Below are positions 1-5,565 of a stretch of DNA of 6,468 nucleotides, one piece after another. The number at the start of each line of letters is the position of its first letter. Within the stretch, counting starts at the first letter, position 1. The notes under the pieces were generated by a model, which was not told the DNA's origin, made no database searches, and worked only from the letters and a program-made list of their open reading frames with translations. This DNA is from Vermiphilus sp. (GTDB lineage: Bacteria > Ratteibacteria > UBA8468 > B48-G9 > JAFGKM01), in NCBI GenBank assembly GCA_020722825.1, contig DYKC01000061.1, positions 1 to 6,468 on the forward strand, in the 5' to 3' direction. A program made the translations under genes and the position numbers.

Positions 1-129
1 AAAAACAAGTCTGGTAAGGCTTTGCTGATTTTCTAACTTTTTGGAGCTAATATATTACGGCAAATTTCATTTTGTTCTTTTATGAATTACTAAGGGTAAA
101 TTAGTCATTGCTTTCCCTTCAAAAACCTC
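1..129. other. AT-rich segment without a recognisable gene
   Basis: No open frame of useful length and no known motif is seen on either strand. It may be further decayed sequence of the SDR remnant or plain intergenic DNA. Near the left edge a very weak minus-strand stem precedes TTGTTTTT, but it is too short to call a terminator. Confidence 0.4.
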
Positions 130-407
130 TTAACCCCTGACAGAGATAATACCTGCCTTGTGAAAACAGTAATCCGGTTTTCCTCCATTTATATCCGTTT
201 CCTCAGACTGAGAAAGGTCTGTCCCCAGAACACCATATATTATTGATGAGATATTGATTATTACACCTGCCCTTCTTTTTTCATCTCTTCCGCAAAGATT
301 CTTGTGATGTTAACAACACCGGTTGCATTAACCTTCTTCGAGAGTTCAAAGTCTTCTATGGGTGCATCGGATGACCTCATAGGTCTTGAGACTGCATTGT
401 TCACCAG
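130..407 (-). pseudogene. Remnant of a short-chain dehydrogenase/reductase (SDR) gene: N-terminus missing, frameshifted
   Basis: Two minus-strand pieces in different frames join into the middle of a classical SDR, a Rossmann-fold NAD(P)-dependent oxidoreductase. The first (407 to 261) begins LVNNAVSRPM, the conserved NNA block, continues through KKVNATGVVNITRIFAEEM (24-42) and ends at a stop. The second (270 to 130) gives AGVIINISS, with the catalytic Ser strand, and PDYCFHKAGIIS, the YxxxK catalytic motif, before a TAA. Adding one base near the T6 run at 276-281 restores a single frame, for example MKKRRAGVIINISS. The NAD(P)-binding N-terminus, about 80 residues with the TGxxxGIG motif, is absent because coaB occupies that position. 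After YxxxK only a weak echo (RFLKGK, about 128-108, again shifted) remains and the C-terminal third is not recognisable. It cannot encode a working enzyme. The substrate of the ancestor is unknown. Confidence 0.82.
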
Positions 408-1030
408 TTTTTAAAATTCCTAAGAATGGTAACAACCTTTCTGGCAAGTCTACTCTTTGTTATCTCTTTAAATTCTTCTGTACTGCTATCTCTATATATG
501 AAGTAAACCCTCGATGTTTTATCCGCGTCACCAAAGAATTCAGGGGTATCTGCCACAATTAAATCAAGATTTTTTTCTTTGAGTTTCTTCACCGCATTCT
601 TTAGAATGTCGGAGGTTTCCAAAGCAAATCCTATCACTATCTGATTGTGCCTTTTTATTTTGTTGACCTCTTTCAGGATATCAGGATTCGGCATAAGATT
701 TAGAGACCATGTCTTTTTCCGCTTTATCTTGCCGGCATATCTTCTTACAGGCCTCCAGTCACTGACTGCGGCGCACATAATAAGAACATCAGCATTTTTG
801 AAATTTTTCAGAATAGATTTTTTCATATCTTCCGCAGTTTCAGTACCTATAAATTTCACTTCTGCAGGAGGTTTAAGATGAGTTGGACCGCTAACGAGAG
901 TGACGCTATATCCTTTTTTAATACATTCTTCCGCAATGAGATAACCCATTTTCCCCGTAGATGGATTGCTAATAAAGCGTACGGAGTCAATATACTCTCT
1001 TGTAGGTCCTGCGCTTATAAGTACCTTCAT
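401..1030 (-). CDS. coaB: Phosphopantothenate-cysteine ligase CoaB, stand-alone (no CoaC domain)
   Basis: CoaB joins 4'-phosphopantothenate to cysteine, using a nucleotide triphosphate, in coenzyme A synthesis. The 209 residues match the C-terminal half of bacterial bifunctional CoaBC (Dfp). Conserved blocks are ISAGPTREYIDSVRFISN (5-22), STGKMG (24-29), AAVSDWRP (87-94), KIKRKK (101-106), NPDILKEV (115-122) and GFALETSD (134-141). Arg18, Asn22, Ala87 and Lys101 align with functional residues Arg206, Asn210, Ala275 and Lys289 of E. coli Dfp. The CoaC decarboxylase half that normally precedes it is absent: the upstream gap shows no flavoprotein sequence, so CoaC must be encoded elsewhere. Position 161, usually Asn in the VAND-type block, is Asp here. 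The ATG at 1030 starts at the expected first strand, with AAGGA 11 nt upstream. The TGA stop is shared with the start of the SDR remnant, so the last few residues could be altered by that junction. Confidence 0.93.
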   Translation of the reverse strand: MKVLISAGPTREYIDSVRFISNPSTGKMGYLIAEECIKKGYSVTLVSGPTHLKPPAEVKFIGTETAEDMKKSILKNFKNADVLIMCAAVSDWRPVRRYAGKIKRKKTWSLNLMPNPDILKEVNKIKRHNQIVIGFALETSDILKNAVKKLKEKNLDLIVADTPEFFGDADKTSRVYFIYRDSSTEEFKEITKSRLARKVVTILRNFKNW

Positions 1031-1081
1031 TTATCTCGAATTCCTTTACCCCGAACTCTCTTTAAAAGACAGGATGAGCGA

Positions 1082-1146
1082 TACGGGCTTAGGGATTCGG
1101 GAAAACCTTTCCCTGCCTTGTTCTTTCCCGAATCTCCAATCCCGAG
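1082..1146. repeat. Imperfect intergenic palindrome between prfB and coaB (possible REP/MITE-like element or mRNA hairpin)
   Basis: The perfect inner arms are GATTCGGGAAA (1094-1104) and TTTCCCGAATC (1124-1134), separated by 19 nt. The complementarity continues outward imperfectly to about 1082 and 1146, giving arms near 23 nt with about five mismatches. A shorter alternative hairpin, GGGAAA-ACC-TTTCCC (1099-1113), uses part of the left arm. There is no T-run directly after the stem on the minus strand, so it does not look like a standard intrinsic terminator. It lies in a 161-nt gap, while other junctions here are at most 65 nt. A degenerate relative of the arm (CCCGAACTCTC, 1050-1060) lies nearer coaB. 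It could be a dispersed repeat or an RNA structure affecting coaB; one copy cannot decide. Confidence 0.6.
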
Positions 1147-1191
1147 TCACGAACCCCTGGTTTCACCGGTAAGGAGGTATAATTTATCCTT

Positions 1192-2298
1192 TTATCCTTT
1201 CGCAAGCCACTCAAGTTCGGATTCAATGAAGCCGTCTATCTCTCCATTCATAACTGCTTCAACATTTCCTGTTTCAAATCCTGTTCTGTGGTCTTTAACC
1301 ATAGTGTATGGACAGAAAACATAAGACCTTATCTGACTGCCCCACTCTATCTTCTTCTGCTTCCCTCTTCTTTCGGCTTCCGCCTTTTCTCTTTCCTCAA
1401 TCTCCTTCTGATATAAACGGCTTTTCAGTAGTTTCATCGCAAGTTCTCTGTTCTTAAACTGCGAACGTTCAACCTGACACTGAACCACTATCCCGGTAGG
1501 CAGATGTCTTATTCTCACAGCCGTTGAAACCTTGTTAACATTTTGCCCGCCTGCTCCACTTGACCTGTAGGTCTCCATCTCTATATCGTCTTCTTTTATT
1601 TCAATGTTTATATCCTTTGGGACCTCAGGTATAACGTTTACAGCAGCAAAACTGGTATGCCTGCGTTTATTTGAATCAAAGGGGGAAATTCTTACCAATC
1701 GGTGAACCCCGTTTTCTCCCTTGAGGTATCCGTAGGCATACGGTCCGGATATGATTGCAGTAACTCTTTTGATGCCTGCTTCCTCACCCGCAAGTAAATC
1801 AACAATATTAACGGTAAAACCTTTTGCGTTTGCCCACTTGCTGTAAAGTCTCCACAACATGCTTACCCAATCACAGGCTTCGGTTCCTCCTGCCCCTGAA
1901 TGGAGTTCAATAATCGCATTTTTGGTATCTTCTTCAGCAGTCCACATAAATTTCATTCTGAGTTTTTTTATACACTGTTCTATCTCTTCTGTGATTTTTC
2001 TGCCTTCTTTCTCCATTTCCTCGTCATCTTCAGAAATGAGCAGTTCTATTATGGTACCAAGATTTTCAATTTTTCTGTCTATGGCATCCGCATCAGCAAG
2101 TCTTTCATTTAAGATGTTCCACCTTTCCATTTTTTCTTTGTCTTCACGCACATTCCAGAAGCCTTTTTTTTCGCGCTCTTTTTCAAGAATATCAAATTCC
2201 TTTCGCTGTTCAGCAATCCCAAAATTCTCTTTCGTTTTATTCCATTGCTCGTTCAGAATTAAATATCTATCTTTCATCTGGTTAATTTCATTTCTCAT
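1192..2298 (-). CDS. prfB: Peptide chain release factor 2 (RF2), continuous frame without programmed frameshift
   Basis: RF2 recognises UGA and UAA stop codons in the ribosomal A site and triggers peptide release. The protein has 368 residues, the usual RF2 length. The N-terminal coiled region covers about 1-115. The stop-codon tripeptide SPF at 205-207 marks RF2 rather than RF1, in the block VHRLVRISPFDSNKRRHTSF (198-217). The peptidyl-hydrolysis motif GGQ is at 250-252 within SSGAGGQNVNK. The end, from WGSQIRSY to about EWLAKG, is typical. Many bacteria interrupt prfB near codon 25 with CUU UGA C, which autoregulates RF2 through a +1 frameshift. Here that region reads NKTKENFGIAE in one frame, with no stop and no slippery CTTTGA. 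The start is well supported: GGAG lies 8 nt before the ATG, and the first codons overlap the obgE end in ATGAGAAATGA. Confidence 0.97.
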   Translation of the reverse strand: MRNEINQMKDRYLILNEQWNKTKENFGIAEQRKEFDILEKEREKKGFWNVREDKEKMERWNILNERLADADAIDRKIENLGTIIELLISEDDEEMEKEGRKITEEIEQCIKKLRMKFMWTAEEDTKNAIIELHSGAGGTEACDWVSMLWRLYSKWANAKGFTVNIVDLLAGEEAGIKRVTAIISGPYAYGYLKGENGVHRLVRISPFDSNKRRHTSFAAVNVIPEVPKDINIEIKEDDIEMETYRSSGAGGQNVNKVSTAVRIRHLPTGIVVQCQVERSQFKNRELAMKLLKSRLYQKEIEEREKAEAERRGKQKKIEWGSQIRSYVFCPYTMVKDHRTGFETGNVEAVMNGEIDGFIESELEWLAKG

Positions 2299-3277
2299 TG
2301 AGTTTTCTCCATAAAATCTCCATAAGAGGTTTGATGCCCCTGCCTGTCAGTGCCGATATAAAATACACCTCTTCAAATTCTTTCTTGAAAATTTTAATGT
2401 TTTCTATAGATGAGGGAATATCTGTCTTATTACCTACGATAATTTCTGTTTTCTCATCTAGATTTCTGCCGTATTTCTCAAGTTCCTTTCGGATGTCATA
2501 ATATCTTTTTAGAGGGTCGGGCTGTGATATATCAACCAGATGAATAAGTATTTTTGTACGTTCTATGTGCTTGAGGAATTGATAGCCCAGTCCTCTGCCT
2601 TCGGATGCCTTCTCTATAATCCCTGGTATATCGGCTATAACGAAACTTCTTAAATCACCAAGGTTAACTACGCCTAAAGTTGGAACAAGCGTTGTAAAAG
2701 GATAGTCCGCTATCTTCGGTTTTGCTGCGGTAACCTTTGATACAAGGGTTGACTTACCGCTGTTAGGCAAACCCACAATGCCGACATCAGCAAGCAGTTT
2801 CATTTCAAGTTCAATATATTTTTCTTCACCTTTTTCTCCTTTTGTGGCTTTTCTTGGAGTCTGGTTAGTGGAAGACTTGAAATGAGTATTGCCCTTTCCT
2901 CCCTTACCCCCTTTTGCTGCAATAAAATTTTCGTTCTCTGCTGTAAGGTCGGCTAAAAGTATTTCTCTACCATTTTTCCATTCCTTTATAATTGTTCCAA
3001 CCGGCACAGGGATAATAAGGTCCTTGCCTGACCGTCCTTCTCTATTGTTACCCTGCCCATTAGCACCGCTTTCTGCCTTGAAGTGCTGTCTGTAGTGAAA
3101 GTCAATGAGTGTATAGATATTCTTCCTCGCTACAAAAATGATATCCGCTCCCCTGCCGCCGTCTCCTCCTGAAGGTCCACCTTTCGGAACAAACTTTTCT
3201 CTTCTAAACGCAACACAGCCATCTCCGCCATCCCCTGCTTTTATCCATATTTTCGCTGAGTCAATGAACCTAATCAT
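2288..3277 (-). CDS. obgE: GTPase Obg (CgtA), minimal form without a C-terminal extension
   Basis: Obg is an essential GTPase that binds the large ribosomal subunit and is linked to its maturation and to stress signalling. The protein has 329 residues. The glycine-rich OBG fold occupies 1-158, with GDGGDGCVAFRREKFVPKGG (15-34), GGDGGRG (37-43) and GGKGGKGN (123-130). The GTPase domain follows: G1 GLPNSGKST (169-177), G2 around DYPFTT (191-196), G3 DIPG (216-219), G4 NKTD (283-286) and G5 SAL (308-310). It ends about 19 residues after G5, so it has neither the OCT domain of Bacillus-type Obg nor the acidic tail of E. coli ObgE. The ATG at 3277 begins the conserved FIDSAKIWIKAGDGG block. It has no clear Shine-Dalgarno and lies 10 nt after the uvrC stop, so coupled translation is likely. 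Its end overlaps prfB by 11 nt. Confidence 0.97.
   Translation of the reverse strand: MIRFIDSAKIWIKAGDGGDGCVAFRREKFVPKGGPSGGDGGRGADIIFVARKNIYTLIDFHYRQHFKAESGANGQGNNREGRSGKDLIIPVPVGTIIKEWKNGREILLADLTAENENFIAAKGGKGGKGNTHFKSSTNQTPRKATKGEKGEEKYIELEMKLLADVGIVGLPNSGKSTLVSKVTAAKPKIADYPFTTLVPTLGVVNLGDLRSFVIADIPGIIEKASEGRGLGYQFLKHIERTKILIHLVDISQPDPLKRYYDIRKELEKYGRNLDEKTEIIVGNKTDIPSSIENIKIFKKEFEEVYFISALTGRGIKPLMEILWRKLNEK
2307..2310 (-). promoter_or_regulatory. Ribosome binding site of prfB inside the obgE 3' end
   Basis: GGAG on the minus strand lies 8 nt upstream of the prfB ATG and within the last codons of obgE. It decides the prfB start and, with the 11-nt overlap, points to translational coupling of obgE and prfB. 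Confidence 0.6.
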
Positions 3278-3287
3278 TTTTACAGTA

Positions 3288-4574
3288 TTACTGCCGGATA
3301 CTTTTTCCCCTCAGATTCCTGTGGTAAGAGACTGCAAATCTGTGGGCTTCGTTTCTTATCGCCTGTAAAAGATGTAGTTCGGGACAATCCCGTTTCAACC
3401 TCAAAAAATGTTTTTCTCCTGAGATATAGATGTCTTCATTCTTTTTTGCCAGCGCTATTGCAGGAACATCAATCTTCAATTTTCTAAGGGTTTTCACTGC
3501 TGTATTCAGTTGTCCTTTACCTCCGTCAACCAGAATCAGGTCAGGCAATTCTTTCCTTTCTTCCTCTGAGTCAAATCTTCTTGTCAAAACCTCTTCAATC
3601 ATACCATAATCATTTATACCCTCTTTGTATTTTATCTTATACCTCCTGTAGTTATCAGTATCTCTCACGCCCCCTTTAAAAGAAACCTTGCTTGCAGTGG
3701 AATTTGCACCTGATAAGTTGGAAACGTCATATCCTTCTATATGATAGGGAATTCTCTTCAGATGAAGAATCTTTTTAAGATTTTCAAGAATATTTCTCTC
3801 ACCGTAAGCAATCAACGTCCTTTCATCCCTTAAAGGAAAACGTTTCCCGAGTGCATCAAGCATAAAGATACGGTTTTTTATCTCCTGTGCTTTCTCAAAA
3901 TTGAGGTTTTTTATTTCACAGGCAAGTTGCCTTTTGAGTTTTTTCTTGAATTTTTCATAGCCGCCTTCAAAAAAAGCAACTATGCCATGAACAATATCTC
4001 TGTAGTCCTTTTCCGATATTTTTCCCTCACAGGGACCTGAGCATCTGTGTATATGATACTGAGTGCATAAATGAACCCTTCTTTTTTCAAGGTCGTACCT
4101 GCAATTTCTGATAGGATAATAGATTCTTATGAGCCTGACCACTCTCCTCAGCAGGTCGGCGTCAGCAAAAGGGCCGAAATATAATGCCCCGGGGTCCTTT
4201 TTTTCCCGCACAATCCGGATGGAGGGAAATTTTTCCCGTGTAATTTTTACCATCGGATAACTTTTATCATCCTTGAGGTTGGTGTTATACTTCGGTTGAT
4301 ACTTTTTTATCAGGTTGTTTTCAAGGATCAATGCTTCTGCTTCAGATGCAACTGGAATAAACTCAAAGTCCTCTATCCTCTCGGAAAGAATAAGGTTTTT
4401 GGTATTATTTCCGCCTGAATGGAAGTATGAGTTGATCCTCTTCTTCAGGGACAATGCCTTTCCCACATATATAACCCTATTATTCCCGTCTTTCATAAGA
4501 TAGACTCCGGGAATATCAGGAGTATTACTTATCTTCTTTTTTATCTTTATTTTCACCATTGGGTGTTTTTCCAT
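3288..4574 (-). CDS. uvrC: UvrABC excinuclease subunit UvrC, short form lacking the C-terminal HhH domain and a central segment
   Basis: UvrC makes both incisions of bacterial nucleotide excision repair after UvrA and UvrB find the lesion. This one has 428 residues against roughly 550-610 in most bacteria. The N-terminal GIY-YIG nuclease is intact: Tyr25 (GVY), Tyr36 (YVG), Arg46, Tyr50, Glu85 and Asn97. Four cysteines (158, 170, 178, 182) have the same spacing as the E. coli cysteines reported to bind an iron-sulfur cluster. A UVR (UvrB-binding) helix pair lies at about 206-240. The RNase H-like nuclease keeps its triad: Asp283 (YDVSN), Asp350 (LVDGGKGQ) and His411 (NEAHRF). About 120 residues usually found between the UVR motif and the RNase H core are absent, and the protein stops after HRNLRGK, where tandem helix-hairpin-helix motifs normally begin. 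Because obgE starts 10 nt later, the missing end is not hidden in another frame. The start may be ATG 4574 or ATG 4559. Neither has a good ribosome binding site, but 4574 gives the usual distance to PGVY. Confidence 0.93.
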   Translation of the reverse strand: MEKHPMVKIKIKKKISNTPDIPGVYLMKDGNNRVIYVGKALSLKKRINSYFHSGGNNTKNLILSERIEDFEFIPVASEAEALILENNLIKKYQPKYNTNLKDDKSYPMVKITREKFPSIRIVREKKDPGALYFGPFADADLLRRVVRLIRIYYPIRNCRYDLEKRRVHLCTQYHIHRCSGPCEGKISEKDYRDIVHGIVAFFEGGYEKFKKKLKRQLACEIKNLNFEKAQEIKNRIFMLDALGKRFPLRDERTLIAYGERNILENLKKILHLKRIPYHIEGYDVSNLSGANSTASKVSFKGGVRDTDNYRRYKIKYKEGINDYGMIEEVLTRRFDSEEERKELPDLILVDGGKGQLNTAVKTLRKLKIDVPAIALAKKNEDIYISGEKHFLRLKRDCPELHLLQAIRNEAHRFAVSYHRNLRGKSIRQ

Positions 4575-4878
4575 CTTCCTTTTTCTCTGCTTTTTGTTCT
4601 ACCCTCTCTTCTTTTTTCTCTTCAACAGGAGGTTTCTTAAGTTCATCAACATAGTTCAACTGCAGTTCTGCAATAGTTCCGGCCAGAAGTCTATCTTCTT
4701 CTGCAGTGAGATTCCCTTTTGTTTTTTCCTTGAGCATCTCCAGTATCTCTATAATCTGCTTTGCCATTTCAAGGTTTCTTTCAACCTTGCCTGTTACGGG
4801 ATTCGGCACCTTTCCCATAGACTGCCATCCCCAGCCTGAAAAAAAAGTTACAACAAAATTAAAAAGTCCTTCGGCCAT
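4525..4878 (-). CDS. DUF1844 family protein with charged C-terminal tail
   Basis: This is a small protein of 117 residues. Residues 1-78 match the DUF1844 pattern: a hydrophobic start (LFNFVVTFF), then GKVPNPVTG (22-30), then NLEMAKQIIEILEMLKEKTK (35-54) and GNLTAEED (55-62), followed by a final helix. No biochemical function is established for the family, and I do not assign one. Residues 80-117 are almost only Lys, Glu and Asp with a few Pro, Gly and Asn, so they form a disordered, highly charged tail. The DNA for the end of this tail is also the start of uvrC in another frame, which may constrain its composition. The start is secure because a perfect AAGGAGG lies 6 nt upstream. It follows the M50 gene by 65 nt, the largest gap before the prfB-coaB junction. 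No convincing promoter is seen in that gap. Confidence 0.87.
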   Translation of the reverse strand: MAEGLFNFVVTFFSGWGWQSMGKVPNPVTGKVERNLEMAKQIIEILEMLKEKTKGNLTAEEDRLLAGTIAELQLNYVDELKKPPVEEKKEERVEQKAEKKEDGKTPNGENKDKKEDK

Positions 4879-4884
4879 TTTCGT

Positions 4885-4891
4885 CCTCCTT
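4885..4891 (-). promoter_or_regulatory. Strong ribosome binding site of the DUF1844 gene
   Basis: The minus strand reads AAGGAGG followed by ACGAAA and ATG. This is a full Shine-Dalgarno match at 6-nt spacing, the strongest in the window. It fixes the start at 4878 and suggests this small protein is made in larger amounts than its operon neighbours. Confidence 0.8.
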
Positions 4892-4943
4892 GTAAAATAT
4901 TCTATCCGGCATCTCTCAAAGAATGAGGAGTTTTAATTTTCGT

Positions 4944-5552
4944 TCAGGAGCTAGCAAGCGCATTCACAATTAAGTGGACTACAGGCGCGATTAAACTGAA
5001 CCCACCGAGAAGAAGAAAAGCCATAACAATAAAGATGCCGTATCTTTCTATTTGTTCATATCTGTAACGGATGTTCCCCGGCAAAAAAACGCTGAGTATT
5101 CTTGAACCATCAAGAGGCGGTATGGGAATAAGATTGAAAAAAGCAAGAATGAAGTTTATATATCCTCCGAGAAAGAGTATATCCTTTGCAATTCCCGGAG
5201 AAAAAACTCTGGAGAGGAGAGCCAGAACGGTTCCCAGTGCAATGTTACTTACCGGTCCTGCAAGTCCAACCGTAAGCATTCCCCTGTCATAACTCCTGAA
5301 GTTAAAAGGATTGATGGGAACAGGTTTTGCCATTCCTATGGCAAACCTTCCTCCCGTAGCCAGCAAAAGTATGACAGGAAGCAATATGGTACTAAACAAG
5401 TCAATGTGTGGAATGGGATTCAGGGTAAGTCTGCCCATCATTCTGGCAGTTTCGTCTCCATTCAGTAAGGCCACGTAACCATGGCAGAACTCATGTACCA
5501 CAACGGAAAAAAAAAGTATGAACAGCAAAACTATAAACTGTATCCCCTGCAT
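4944..5552 (-). CDS. Site-2 protease-like zinc metallopeptidase, family M50 (short YwhC/S2P-like type)
   Basis: This is a polytopic membrane zinc metalloprotease of 202 residues. Zinc-site motif HEFCH lies at 20-24, inside the first membrane segment. The second metal-binding motif, NLIPIPPLDGSR, is at 140-151, and Asp148 is the expected third zinc ligand. Other family blocks are NPIPHID (45-51), MAKPVPIN (74-81) and GLAGPVSN (96-103). About five to six hydrophobic segments are visible, with no PDZ domain and no long periplasmic insert. It is therefore the compact S2P-like subgroup, not RseP. Such enzymes cleave substrates within the membrane, but the substrate of this subgroup is generally unknown and nothing here indicates it. 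The block usually read GWAKPVP has Met for Trp, probably a neutral change. The ATG at 5552 is supported by TGAGGG about 7 nt upstream, just after the murJ stop. Confidence 0.9.
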   Translation of the reverse strand: MQGIQFIVLLFILFFSVVVHEFCHGYVALLNGDETARMMGRLTLNPIPHIDLFSTILLPVILLLATGGRFAIGMAKPVPINPFNFRSYDRGMLTVGLAGPVSNIALGTVLALLSRVFSPGIAKDILFLGGYINFILAFFNLIPIPPLDGSRILSVFLPGNIRYRYEQIERYGIFIVMAFLLLGGFSLIAPVVHLIVNALASS

Positions 5553-5559
5553 GATTTAA

Positions 5560-5565
5560 CCCTCA
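5560..5565 (-). promoter_or_regulatory. Ribosome binding site of the M50 protease gene
   Basis: On the minus strand TGAGGG lies 7 nt upstream of the ATG at 5552 and directly follows the murJ stop codon. It supports this start and makes translational coupling to murJ plausible. Confidence 0.6.

Noticed and set aside
1..30. A possible intrinsic terminator at the left edge, where the minus strand ends in TTGTTTTT.
   Set aside because: The only stem before the T-run is about four pairs with a large loop, too weak to support a terminator.
1168..1186. Plus-strand AAGGAGGTATAAT, resembling a perfect ribosome binding site and a -10 box.
   Set aside because: The next plus-strand ATG is about 50 nt away and begins no credible gene, since the region beyond is the antisense of prfB. 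It is probably chance or part of the intergenic repeat sequence.
1031..1191. A possible decayed CoaC domain upstream of coaB.
   Set aside because: Reading the minus strand gave no flavoprotein motif and no open frame leading into coaB; the gap is dominated by the palindrome.
878..1324. A 148-codon open frame on the plus strand across coaB, the gap and the prfB end.
   Set aside because: It is antisense to two well-supported conserved genes, its product resembles no family I know, and it has no suitable ribosome binding site. It is a shadow frame.
1859..2314. A 151-codon open frame on the plus strand, rich in Ser and Phe.
   Set aside because: It is the antisense of the Glu/Lys-rich coiled region of RF2, which automatically yields Ser/Phe-rich frames.
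4879..4943. A possible internal promoter in the 65-nt gap before the DUF1844 gene (TTGAGA and TAGAAT).
   Set aside because: The two boxes are only about 9 nt apart on the minus strand, far from the required 16-18 nt, and no alternative pair fits.
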